A DNA stretch of 64,000 bases from VRUE01 sp963703335. GTDB lineage: Bacteria > Actinomycetota > Thermoleophilia > Solirubrobacterales > 70-9. The notes under the pieces are model-generated. The model worked only from the letters and a program-made list of their open reading frames with translations. It made no database searches and was not told the origin of the DNA. Positions within the stretch are counted from its first letter, which is position 1. Each line of letters begins with the position of its first letter. Position numbers and translations under genes: made by a program. Location of the stretch: positions 1,798,001 to 1,862,000 of the forward strand of contig OY969812.1 of assembly GCA_963703335.1 (NCBI GenBank), given 5' to 3'. This document shows positions 21,023-29,064 of the stretch, one piece after another.

Positions 21023-22668
21023 GGGGATCTCCTTCGTTCAGCGCTGTGGCGATTTCCGTGGCGCTGTTTGTGCTTGTGGTGGTGCTTAGCCTTCTGGATT
21101 GGCGGATGCGGGCTGACCCGTATGTAGCGGTTTACCGAGCGGCCGGGACGGTACGGGTAGCCAGCCTGTTCAGGCACATAGACCCAGACGATGAACCTCG
21201 CGGAGACCGAGATCTTCGCGAAGGCGTAGCCGATGCGGAAGTGACACAGAGCATCCGTGGTTGCCTGCTGGACGAGGATCTTCCGCGTTGCGCCTCGCAC
21301 GGTCGTCTTCACATAGGCGGTCCTTCCAGCGCAGCTCGGGCCGGGGAGTTCGCCGGAGAAGTAGACTTTCTTGTGGAACGGAGTTCGATGCGTGCTGAGA
21401 TGGAGGGTTGAGCGCGAGCGAATCCGCAGCGCCAGGGTCTCCGCAACCTCGAAAGCGCCCGAGCGATAACCGACTCGGAAGATGCGCGACGGCCCACGGT
21501 TCGTTTTGTACGACCAGCCCCCGTTCTGGTTGGTCGTCGTGGTCGCGACAAGGTGGTAGGGGCGACCGGGAAGATCGGTGTGGGCCTGGATGCAGACCTG
21601 GGCGTTGGAGACGGGCTGTCCATTGCCGTCGATCAGCCGCCCCCGGATCAGCGCTTTGCGGTGGAACGAGAGCGTCCTTTCCTTGTCCTTGTTCCCGGCG
21701 AATCCCGCCGTGATCGTCTTCCCTCCGGCAACCGGGGAACCGGGGCAGAGATTGTTCACGAGGACTTCGTGCGAGGTGCAGACCCCGTTGGGAGTGCCGG
21801 TCTGGGCGTAGTCGTAGGCGCATACCGCGACCGTGTTCAGGCCCTCCTTGAAAGGCGCCTGGGCAGTTTCGAGCGTGTAGGTCTTGGTCACGGTCGGAGG
21901 GCACGGCGCCATTCGCGCCGTCAGCCCGCCGGGAAGCGGATTGCAGCTCGCGGAGAGATCGTCACCGGCGACTCCTTTCCCGTTGACGATGATCTGGATC
22001 GACTGGAGGCCGGCGCCTTGATCTGCTGCTCCGACGTCAACGGTCTGCGGCCCTCGAAGTTCGGTCCCAGAAAACAGAGAGCCGCCGTCTTTCAAGGTGG
22101 GCTGCGATACATCGGCGAGGGCGATCCTCACCTGCTTGACCGACGCGAGCGCGCTAGGGGCGGGGCCGGCGCAGCGGTTGCCTTCGTTGGGCTGGGTGCA
22201 TTCCAGTCGAAGTACGAGAAAGCGCCAGTTGCCGACCGGGATACCCGTTTCGTGACCCTGATTGTCATTCTGGACAGCGAAGGCCGTGCTGGCTCCGGCG
22301 TCAGGGGATACCGCGAGGTAGCCATGCTGCCCGGATTCGGTGGCGAGGCGCGAGAACACCGAACCGCCGACGATGTAGGTGCCGGGGGGCGCCGTGAAGA
22401 TCCAGGCGCCGAACGCGCCTTGGACGGTGCCGGTTTCTCCCGGCCCGAGCCCATGCACCACCGAGAGACCGGGTGCTCCCTGGCTGCAATCGGTGCGCGG
22501 CTGATAGTGGTTGGTCGAGTAGGTGTAGCCGACGTCCGGGGCACCGGGGTTGAGGCCGGGAGAGCACTCGGCGACGACGTAGTTGCCGGCGCTGGCCGGG
22601 GAGACGTTCAGCACGAGGAGGAGCGCCACAATCGCGAGGACGACGAACGCTCTGGGTCTGAATTTCAT
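21019..22668 (-). CDS. Large secreted protein with Ig-like repeats and basic His-rich tail
   Basis: A 549-residue exported protein. The start at 22668 has GGAGG seven bases before it and opens with the signal peptide FVVLAIVALLLVLNVSPASA; the frame extends 169 codons further upstream, but that part is Arg/Pro-rich shadow. The N-terminal ~200 residues resemble a jelly-roll, with GNWRFLVLRLECTQ. A DQGAGLQSIQIIVNG segment is typical of Ig-like surface domains, then RGRLIDGNGQPVSNAQVCIQ is a carboxypeptidase-regulatory-like beta sandwich. The tail is Lys/His-rich (KAKHHHKHKQRHGNRH). Likely a cell-surface protein; similar ones are abundant in Solirubrobacterales. Confidence 0.75.
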   Translation of the reverse strand: MKFRPRAFVVLAIVALLLVLNVSPASAGNYVVAECSPGLNPGAPDVGYTYSTNHYQPRTDCSQGAPGLSVVHGLGPGETGTVQGAFGAWIFTAPPGTYIVGGSVFSRLATESGQHGYLAVSPDAGASTAFAVQNDNQGHETGIPVGNWRFLVLRLECTQPNEGNRCAGPAPSALASVKQVRIALADVSQPTLKDGGSLFSGTELRGPQTVDVGAADQGAGLQSIQIIVNGKGVAGDDLSASCNPLPGGLTARMAPCPPTVTKTYTLETAQAPFKEGLNTVAVCAYDYAQTGTPNGVCTSHEVLVNNLCPGSPVAGGKTITAGFAGNKDKERTLSFHRKALIRGRLIDGNGQPVSNAQVCIQAHTDLPGRPYHLVATTTTNQNGGWSYKTNRGPSRIFRVGYRSGAFEVAETLALRIRSRSTLHLSTHRTPFHKKVYFSGELPGPSCAGRTAYVKTTVRGATRKILVQQATTDALCHFRIGYAFAKISVSARFIVWVYVPEQAGYPYRPGRSVNRYIRVSPHPPIQKAKHHHKHKQRHGNRHSAERRRSP

Positions 22669-22780
22669 GGTCTGCCTCCAACTCGTTCGATGGCGAAGGT
22701 CAGAGCCGCTTCGGCATCTCCGCCGGGCGAGCTCTCTATCCATCTGTCGATCGAGCGCCGCATTTCCGGCATCGGATTTC

Positions 22781-23938
22781 TCATGGCTGCACCAAGCCGG
22801 CGTCCCCCTGGGAGCCCACGACGCCGTTCGGCGTCGATTCGCTCGGCGGGGAGGAGCTGCTTTCGACAGGCGCCGGTTCCGGGGTGGGTTCGGGAGACGA
22901 TTCAGGCAAGAGCGCTCCCGTTCCTTGGCTTTCGACTTCTCTATTGGCTTCTCGCTCCCGCTTCTTGGCGGTGGCTGCCGGCGTCGACGTCCGCGTATCG
23001 GACCCCGCCGCCTGACTGGAGGAGCTGGTTGGGGCCGGCGGCGGCACAGATGGGGCCGTGACGACACGCGGCTCCGGGTTCGACTGCGCGTGCTGGATCG
23101 GAGCCTGGTTGCCTTGGTCGGGACGATCCGGGCTCCCGGTTCCGACCCCTGCCAGCTCGGCCCCGCCGACCGCAAGCAGGCACGCGCCTGCCACCGCGGC
23201 GCATTGGCCCAAGACCTTGCCTGGGCCGCTGCCGGCGACCGTTATGACCCGTTCGGTGTTCTCGCTGCCGCCGGTTCGGCCGACGAGTCCTTCCGCGAGC
23301 CTGGCCAGATGCTCGAGCGGGCTCTGGGAGATGGCGACCTTGGCCCCGCGGAGTGCGACGTAGGTGACCACCCCGATCTCGATCGCCAGCTCCGAGCCCG
23401 GCTCGGGGACCGGGGCGTCGAGCATCTGGCCTAGCTTGCGAAGCGCCTGCTTGAGGCGACGGCGATAGGTCCGTTCGCTGCAGAAGAGGGCTGCGGCGCT
23501 GGCTTCGGTGGTCTTTTCCTCGAAGTAGTGGAGGCTGAGCACCCGTTGCTCTTCGGGCGAAAGCTGTCCTACTGCCTCGCGCAGCTCCTTGGCCTGGAGG
23601 TACTCGATCGCCAACTCGTCAGTCGATGGCTCCGAGCTGCTGCCGCTGTCGATGATCGCGTCGACCACGGCGCCATCTGCCTGGCGAGCCTCGCGTCGCA
23701 GCTCGTCGATCGCCCGGACGAATGCTGCTCGCACCACGAAGCCGTTTCGGTTCTCAACGATCTCGCCCTTGCGGAGCGCTCGGAAGTATTCAACGAGGCC
23801 CTTCTGGACCGCATCCTCGATATACCGCTCGATGAATGACTCGGAGAGGTTGTATGCCTTGAGCTTGCCGCGGACGACGCTCTCGATCTCTGCGAGCGCC
23901 TCGGCCTCCAGGGGGCGGTCAATCTGACGAGTGCTCAT
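22781..23938 (-). CDS. Sigma-70-family factor fused to a membrane-spanning Pro/Ser tail
   Basis: A 385-residue protein. Residues 1-190 form a sigma-70 core: region 2 includes NRNGFVVRAAFVRAIDELRR, and region 4 includes LSPEEQRVLSLHYFEEKTTE with a helix-turn-helix CSERTYRRRLKQALRKLG. After a linker, residues ~255-280 (VLGQCAAVAGACLLAVGGAE) form a membrane-length helix. The last ~105 residues are disordered Pro/Ser/Glu-rich and would lie outside the cell. A sigma factor tethered to the membrane through its own tail suggests release by proteolysis, but that is inference. The ATG at 23938 is preferred to an upstream start because GGAG lies 10 bases before it. Confidence 0.82.
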   Translation of the reverse strand: MSTRQIDRPLEAEALAEIESVVRGKLKAYNLSESFIERYIEDAVQKGLVEYFRALRKGEIVENRNGFVVRAAFVRAIDELRREARQADGAVVDAIIDSGSSSEPSTDELAIEYLQAKELREAVGQLSPEEQRVLSLHYFEEKTTEASAAALFCSERTYRRRLKQALRKLGQMLDAPVPEPGSELAIEIGVVTYVALRGAKVAISQSPLEHLARLAEGLVGRTGGSENTERVITVAGSGPGKVLGQCAAVAGACLLAVGGAELAGVGTGSPDRPDQGNQAPIQHAQSNPEPRVVTAPSVPPPAPTSSSSQAAGSDTRTSTPAATAKKREREANREVESQGTGALLPESSPEPTPEPAPVESSSSPPSESTPNGVVGSQGDAGLVQP

Positions 23939-24113
23939 GCGCCGAGCTCCGGGCCGCCAATACCCGATTTTTTCATTCGGACACCTCTTAAGCAAAGGAT
24001 TGTTGATCGGGTAATGAGCATTGGGCTTCTACTTACCTGTCGAACGAGCAGCGGTTTTCCGGCAACTTTTCTCAAAGTTGGCCGACTACCCGCCGCTCAA
24101 GCGACGGGTAGGT

Positions 24114-24488
24114 ATGAACACGGCAAACGAGCACTCATCGTCTGCTGGTCACACCCAACCGCGCGAGTCACTTCCCAAAGACGTAGTCGAATTGACTGCA
24201 CAGCGTCTTCGGGTCATGGCCGAGCCAAACCGAATCGCTCTGCTTGAGGCGCTGAACACCGGCGAGGCCGGCGTTCAGGAGCTGGCCGACCTGATCGGCC
24301 TGCCCCACCAGACCGCGTCTCACCATCTCAACCTCCTGTGGCGGGCCGGCGTCCTCGCCCGCCGTCGGGTTGGGACGACGACCCTCTACTCCGTCTCCGA
24401 CTGGAGCGCGTGGTGGGTAATCGAGCAGATCGCACGCTGGGTGCAGTCCTGCCAAGACGAACAGGGCGCCTCGGCGCCTACCAAATAG
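24114..24488 (+). CDS. ArsR-type winged-helix regulator
   Basis: A 124-residue protein with the ArsR fold: RLRVMAEPNRIALLEALNTG, then the recognition helices LADLIGLPHQTASHHLNLLWRAGVL and the wing RRRVGTTTLYSV. No metal-binding cysteines of the ArsR CxC type are present; the single Cys is near the C-terminus, so the inducer is unknown. The start at 24114 is chosen because the preceding in-frame residues lack coding character, but its ribosome site is weak. It lies just before the conjugative transfer region and could be the chromosomal boundary gene or a regulator of transfer. Confidence 0.82.
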   Translation: MNTANEHSSSAGHTQPRESLPKDVVELTAQRLRVMAEPNRIALLEALNTGEAGVQELADLIGLPHQTASHHLNLLWRAGVLARRRVGTTTLYSVSDWSAWWVIEQIARWVQSCQDEQGASAPTK

Positions 24489-24496
24489 CGCAGCGC

Positions 24497-24528
24497 TGAG
24501 CGCGGGGAGCCTGCTGGCCCCGCGCTCA
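24497..24528. terminator. Strong hairpin after the regulator gene
   Basis: A perfect 11-bp stem TGAGCGCGGGG / CCCCGCGCTCA with a 10-base loop begins 9 bases after the stop of the regulator gene. No T-run follows, so it would work as a weak or L-shaped terminator, or as an mRNA-stabilising hairpin. GC-rich hairpins without T-tracts are common actinobacterial gene ends. Confidence 0.6.
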
Positions 24529-24633
24529 GAGCTGGCTCATAGCAATGACCAAGCCGGCGGCGCCGGCTCGATTACTCCTGCCCGAAACAGTGTGGCGGGG
24601 GGCCCCGCCCCGAGCTGTTACCGCCCTCTAGCA

Positions 24634-24678
24634 CACACATTTCGCCAATCCGCGTATGCGAATAAGCGAATAAGTGTG
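24634..24678. repeat. Imperfect inverted repeat with tandem GCGAATAA, before the transfer operon
   Basis: In the 304-bp gap 24489-24792 an AT-richer patch has arms CACACATTTCGC (24634-24645) and GCGAATAAGTGTG (24666-24678). GCGAATAA is repeated in tandem at 24658 and 24666. It lies ~115 bp before the first transfer gene. Such a structure fits either a regulated promoter or an origin of transfer. I see no consensus -35/-10 pair. Confidence 0.45.
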
Positions 24679-24792
24679 TTTGTAGCCATATCGAGTTGAC
24701 CGCAGTACTCCTACCTCACCAACGCAAAAACACACCCCGCCCCGGCGACTCACACAGTCACTTGGCGGCGGAGCCAAGGAGGCGATTGCAAG

Positions 24793-25635
24793 GTGAGGCA
24801 CGAGGTAAGTACCAAAGTCAGATCAACCAACTCAAGCGTTAGGTCACTGCTGCGCGGGACCGGCCGGGTCGCGATCTGGACCGTACTCGGCCTCCTGCTG
24901 ATCCGTGGGGTGCTGGTCGAGCCCTCAACGACGCCCCAGGCTCCGAATCGGGCGACCGTTGAGATTGACCCGAAGAGCGCCGCGTTTGCGGTGCGCTTCG
25001 CCCGCACCTATCTGGCCGACCCCACCGCGGCGGCCCTCTCTCCGTTCTTGGCGGAAGAGGTCAGCGTCGGGACCGGGAGCCCCCCGGAGGCGGGGTCGGC
25101 CGACGTCGCCCAGGCCGAGGTCAGCGAATCCCTAGATCTTGGTGGCGGTCGCGCGGTCTTGACCGTCGCCTGCGAACTCCGCGACGCGCGTGTCCTCTAT
25201 CTCGCCGTCCCGATCGTCCGCTCGGAAGCGGGCGAGGTGGCGGCGTTGGGCGCGCCCTCCATAGTCGCGGCTCCCGGCGCGGCTGGGGCCGACTCGAATG
25301 AGCGGCCTCAGCCTGTCGCCGGCTCCGATGCCGGCGCGATCCAGGCGCTGGTCTCGAAGTTCCTGCCGGAGTATGTCTCCGCCAGCGACGGCGGCTCGCT
25401 CTCATATCTGCTGGCTCCGGGCGCCGTTGTTCAGCCGCTCGGCGGGGCGGTGCAGCTCGCGGGGATCACCGGAGTCACCCAACTCGGCTCGGGTGAAGGC
25501 CCTCGCCGCACCGTCCTCGTTGCGGCCCGCGTCGGCGATCCGGTGAGCGGGGCGACCTACCCAGTCGTCTACCGGCTCGAGCTGGTCAAGCACGGCCGCT
25601 GGTATCTGGAGTCGGTCGAGGGGGCGGCGTCGTGA
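24793..25635 (+). CDS. TcpC-like conjugative transfer protein (VirB8-like)
   Basis: A 280-residue bitopic membrane protein with GTG start and ribosome site GGAGG. A cytoplasmic N-terminus is followed by one membrane helix (about 27-44, VAIWTVLGLLLIRGVL) and two NTF2-like extracytoplasmic domains (about 57-155 and 180-278), the second ending HGRWYLESVEGAA. This is the layout of TcpC/VirB8 scaffold proteins of Gram-positive conjugation systems, where the domains pack around the channel. The gene opens a run of eight overlapping transfer genes. Sequence similarity is remote, so the call rests on architecture and context. Confidence 0.8.
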   Translation: MRHEVSTKVRSTNSSVRSLLRGTGRVAIWTVLGLLLIRGVLVEPSTTPQAPNRATVEIDPKSAAFAVRFARTYLADPTAAALSPFLAEEVSVGTGSPPEAGSADVAQAEVSESLDLGGGRAVLTVACELRDARVLYLAVPIVRSEAGEVAALGAPSIVAAPGAAGADSNERPQPVAGSDAGAIQALVSKFLPEYVSASDGGSLSYLLAPGAVVQPLGGAVQLAGITGVTQLGSGEGPRRTVLVAARVGDPVSGATYPVVYRLELVKHGRWYLESVEGAAS

Positions 25636-25937
25636 CCCGGCGGCTGCGGTTCGCCTTCGTAGCGGCCCTTTCGGCGATTGCTCTGCTGCTGGCGCCCGCC
25701 GCGGCGCTCGCCGCCGGCAACGACGTCGGGCAGAACATCGGCTCGCTGCTGCGGCACTACGCGAGCGAGGTGTACGGGGGCATCGTCGCGATCGTCGGCC
25801 TCCTCTTCCTCTTCAACAGGAAGTTCACCGACCTCGCGATGTTCTTCGTCGCGGCGATCCTGGTCGGCTGGCTCGTCTTCAGCCCTGATCAGGTGGCCAG
25901 CCTCGCCCGGGCGATCGGTCAGCGGGTGCTGCCGTGA
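25632..25937 (+). CDS. TcpD-like small membrane protein of the transfer channel
   Basis: A 101-residue protein with a cleavable-looking N-terminal signal (FAFVAALSAIALLLAPAAAL) and two further hydrophobic helices (about 48-63 and 65-86) joined by the basic loop NRKFTD. The size and layout match TcpD or VirB2-like subunits of conjugation systems. It overlaps both neighbours (GTGA junctions), so it is made in step with TcpC and TcpE. Its role is probably structural. Confidence 0.7.
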   Translation: MTRRLRFAFVAALSAIALLLAPAAALAAGNDVGQNIGSLLRHYASEVYGGIVAIVGLLFLFNRKFTDLAMFFVAAILVGWLVFSPDQVASLARAIGQRVLP

Positions 25938-26644
25938 GCGACGCCTGCGAGCCGATCCGCTCCTACCAGCGCATCTTCAGGCCGGAGCGGAGGATCTACC
26001 AGATCGAGGGGCGGGCGCTGCCGGTCCCCGGCGGTATCCCGCTGCGCTGGCTGGGTTATGCGACCGGCGCCCTACTCGCAGTGCTGGCGATCAGCTCCGG
26101 CTCGGCGACGGTGGCGGTTCTGGCCGCGATCGGGGCCGCGGGCGCCGGCCTCCTTGCCGGTGGCAGGATCGGCGCGATCCTCGTCGGGTCGAGCGCGTTT
26201 GTCGCCTTTTGGGTGGCCGGGCTCGTGCTCGGCCTGCTCGACTGGCCGCTACGGCTCGTGGTGGTTCCGATCGCGGTCGCCACGCTCGCCACCCAGGCGA
26301 CGCCGGACGGCCGCCATGCCGACCGCTTTGCGGTGTCCTGGCTCGCCCTGCGCCTGGCGCCGAGGCGCAGATCGCTGGGCCGGGGGATGCCGCCGATGGG
26401 GATCGCGCAACTTCGGGACGGCACCTTCTGGGTGGCGCCCGACGAGCACACGCCGGAGCTGCGCCGCGGCCGAGTCCGTGGCGGCGCCACGGTTGCCTTC
26501 ACCACCGAGGTGCGGGTGCGCCGTGGTGGGCTCCGGCAGCGGCGGCTGATCGCCCGGCCCGTCCGCGGGCGGAGGCAGCGGGGCGAGCTGGCGGCAAAGC
26601 GGCTCGCGGTGGGCCTCGGCGAGGCGCTGGAGGTACGACCGTGA
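25934..26644 (+). CDS. TcpE-like conjugal transfer membrane protein
   Basis: A 236-residue protein opening with RSYQRIFRPERRIYQIEG, close to the TcpE pattern of a tyrosine/phenylalanine-rich strand before paired membrane helices. Four hydrophobic segments lie at about 40-54, 56-75, 80-98 and 100-117. The remaining ~115 residues are soluble, Arg-rich and cytoplasmic. TcpE is an essential membrane part of Gram-positive conjugation machines such as pCW3 and many ICEs. It sits directly before the VirB4-type ATPase as in those systems, overlapping it by 4 bp. Confidence 0.78.
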   Translation: MSDACEPIRSYQRIFRPERRIYQIEGRALPVPGGIPLRWLGYATGALLAVLAISSGSATVAVLAAIGAAGAGLLAGGRIGAILVGSSAFVAFWVAGLVLGLLDWPLRLVVVPIAVATLATQATPDGRHADRFAVSWLALRLAPRRRSLGRGMPPMGIAQLRDGTFWVAPDEHTPELRRGRVRGGATVAFTTEVRVRRGGLRQRRLIARPVRGRRQRGELAAKRLAVGLGEALEVRP

Positions 26645-29064
26645 GTGCCTTCCCCCTCCGCTACGCGAGGCGGAACGTGCTGATCGGCCCCGGCGGAGAG
26701 GCCGCGGCCCTCTACCGCGCGGAGCCGGTCTCCTATCCCTTCCTCCCGGTCAGCGAGAAGTGGGCGCTGCTGCACCGCCTTGAGCGATTCGGCCACCTCG
26801 TCGGTGCCGATTTCTCCGTGTGGCGGGTGCAGCGCTCCTATCCGGCGGAGCGCTACGCGGCCGAGCTGGCCGGCGCCGCCGACGAGCGCCACGCCGATCC
26901 GGAGGGCTGGCGTCGCTATCTCGCCGGCCACCAGGAGCGGATCGGCGAGCTGGAATCCCACCTTCCCGAGATCTACATCGCCGTTGCCCTCCGCGAGCCG
27001 GCCAAGGGGCGCCTGCGGACCTATGACCGCGCTCGGCGCCGGGTCGAGGAGCTGGCCGGCGTCGGAGGCCCCCGCCCGATTTCCGGTGCCGAGCTGGAGG
27101 GGCTGGCGAGCGCCGAGGAGCGGACCTTTCAGCGACTCGGGGCGCTCGTCGGCCTGCGCCGCGCGACCACGGTCGAGCTGCAGTGGCTCCTTCGCCGCGG
27201 CGGCTGTCGCGGTGTGGCCGAGCCCGAGCTGGAGGGTGCCTGGGAGCCCGACGCGCTTGTCTTCGAGGGCGAGGGCTCGCCCGCATACGAGCCGCTCGAA
27301 CACGACCTCTGGCGCTGCGCGAACGCGCCGATGAGCGAGGACCCGGGCGAGCCGCCGTCGCTGGAGGTAGAGGCCGAAGAGGGCCGCTCCTTCCAGGCGA
27401 TCCTGTGCGCGGGCTCGCTCGCCGAGGAGGCCGAGTTCCCCGGCCCGGCGGAGCTGCTCTTCGCCCCGCTGGAGGGCGCGGGCTTCGCGGCCGACGCGGT
27501 GCTCCACGCCCGCTGGATCGGCAACCGCGACGCCCTCGGCCAGGTTCGGAAGCGAATCCTCGACGTCGAGCACGCCTACCGCGAGCAGGCCGAAGGCGCT
27601 CACGCCGGAGCCGGCTGGCAGGCAGAGGACGACCGCGAGCTGGCCCGCGAGTACGAGGCGGTCCTGCAGTCCTCGGCGCACCCGCCGATGCTGCGGGCCT
27701 ACCTCTCGATCGCGGTCGGCGCCGCCGATCGAGTCGAGCTGGAGCGGCGGATCGAGGCGCTGCGCGAGCGCTTCGGCGAGGTACGGCTCTACAGGCCGCG
27801 GGGTCTCCAGCACCGGCTCTTCTTCGACCACATTCCGCGCACCGACGGCGGCTCGGTGCCCGACTACCTGCAGCAAATGACCGTCGAGCAGTTCGGCGCG
27901 ATGGTCGCGACCGCGAGCACCGAGGTCGGCTCGGAGGGCGGCTTCTACATCGGCCACACCCCGGCCGGTCGTCCCGTCCGCTACGACCCGACCGAGGCGC
28001 CGCGGGAGTCGCGGCCCTCCGGCGTGCTGCTCGCCGGCACGCTCGGCAGCGGCAAGACGCTCGCCGCCGAGGCGATTGCCTACGCCGCACAGCGCAGGGG
28101 CAGCCTGGTGGTCGACTTCGACCCCAAGCCCGACCACAACCTGCAGGCGGTACCCGAGCTGGCCGGGCAGGTCGAGGTGCTGGAGCTCTCGGGCGACCCG
28201 CGCCATCGCGGCAAGCTCGACCCGCTGCGGATCGGCCTACCCGAGCTGCGCGAGGAGCTTGCCTCCAGCTACCTGCTGGAGCTGCTGCGCGACCCGCCGG
28301 CCTCATGGGAGGTGGCGATCGACCGCGCGGTCCGCGACGCGGTGCGGGCGGGGGAGCAGAGCCTGCTCTGCGTGATCGCCCGGCTGCGCGGCAGCGAGTC
28401 GGCTTCCGCCCGGGAGGCCGGCGAGGCGTTGGAGGTGCTCTCCGACTTCGGGTTGGCGCGACTCGGCTTCGCGTCGGTCGATGGGGTCGTGGAAGACGAG
28501 GCCGCCCCGGAGGGAGGCGAGCCCTCGGTGATCACGATCCGCACGCCGGGGCTCTCGCTGCCCGACCCCGGCGCCTCCCGCGAGACCTATACCCGCGCCG
28601 AGCGCGTCTCCGTGGCGACGCTCACCTTGGTCGCGGCACAAGCTCTGCGCCTCGTCAGCAGCAACCGCAATCGACACAAGATCGTGCTGCTGGACGAGGC
28701 GTGGTTTCTCCTGGCCTCGACGCAGGGCCGGCTCCTGACGAGCCGGCTCGTGCGTCTTGGCCGCTCCATGAACACGACGATCCTGCTGGCGACCCAGCGG
28801 CTCGCCGATCTCGGCGACCTCTCCGAGCTGGTCGGGGTCTACTTCCTCTTCGGCCAGGACTCGATCCCCGAGGCCGAACGGGCGCTGCGCATGGTCGACC
28901 TCGACCCCGCCGACCCGGCGCTGCGCTCGCGGCTGACCGAATACCGCCAGGGGCTCTGCCTGATGCGCGACCTCGACGGCCGGGTCGGCGAGGTGCAGAT
29001 CGACCTCGTCTTCGAGGAGCTGCTGGCCGCGCTCGACAACACCCCGAAGGCGGCTGCGGGATGA
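26641..29064 (+). CDS. VirB4-family conjugation ATPase
   Basis: An 807-residue ATPase of type IV secretion. The GTG start at 26641 overlaps the stop of the TcpE-like gene; the frame is open for 320 codons upstream but those are shadow. The N-terminal ~440 residues match the VirB4 N-domain layout. The motor domain has Walker A AGTLGSGKTLAAE (about 464-476), VDFDPKPDHN, Walker B KIVLLDEAWFLLAS (about 680-693) and the arginine-finger region TTILLATQRLADL. It would power assembly of the channel or DNA transfer at the membrane. Flanking genes encode the other channel parts. Confidence 0.93.
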   Translation: MSAFPLRYARRNVLIGPGGEAAALYRAEPVSYPFLPVSEKWALLHRLERFGHLVGADFSVWRVQRSYPAERYAAELAGAADERHADPEGWRRYLAGHQERIGELESHLPEIYIAVALREPAKGRLRTYDRARRRVEELAGVGGPRPISGAELEGLASAEERTFQRLGALVGLRRATTVELQWLLRRGGCRGVAEPELEGAWEPDALVFEGEGSPAYEPLEHDLWRCANAPMSEDPGEPPSLEVEAEEGRSFQAILCAGSLAEEAEFPGPAELLFAPLEGAGFAADAVLHARWIGNRDALGQVRKRILDVEHAYREQAEGAHAGAGWQAEDDRELAREYEAVLQSSAHPPMLRAYLSIAVGAADRVELERRIEALRERFGEVRLYRPRGLQHRLFFDHIPRTDGGSVPDYLQQMTVEQFGAMVATASTEVGSEGGFYIGHTPAGRPVRYDPTEAPRESRPSGVLLAGTLGSGKTLAAEAIAYAAQRRGSLVVDFDPKPDHNLQAVPELAGQVEVLELSGDPRHRGKLDPLRIGLPELREELASSYLLELLRDPPASWEVAIDRAVRDAVRAGEQSLLCVIARLRGSESASAREAGEALEVLSDFGLARLGFASVDGVVEDEAAPEGGEPSVITIRTPGLSLPDPGASRETYTRAERVSVATLTLVAAQALRLVSSNRNRHKIVLLDEAWFLLASTQGRLLTSRLVRLGRSMNTTILLATQRLADLGDLSELVGVYFLFGQDSIPEAERALRMVDLDPADPALRSRLTEYRQGLCLMRDLDGRVGEVQIDLVFEELLAALDNTPKAAAG

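Noticed and set aside
21019..23175. A 718-residue open frame on the minus strand
   Set aside because: The first 169 codons are Arg/Pro-rich shadow overlapping the sigma gene; the signal peptide and ribosome site place the start at 22668.
25678..26640. N-terminal extension of the VirB4 frame (1128-residue reading)
   Set aside because: The first ~320 codons overlap TcpD and TcpE genes in another frame and have Arg/Ser/Pro-biased shadow composition; the GTG at 26641 fits the operon's overlap pattern.
27183..29060. N-terminal extension of the VirB6-like frame (1355-residue reading)
   Set aside because: It overlaps the VirB4 motor domain in another frame; the signal-like helix and the ATGA overlap support a start at 29061.
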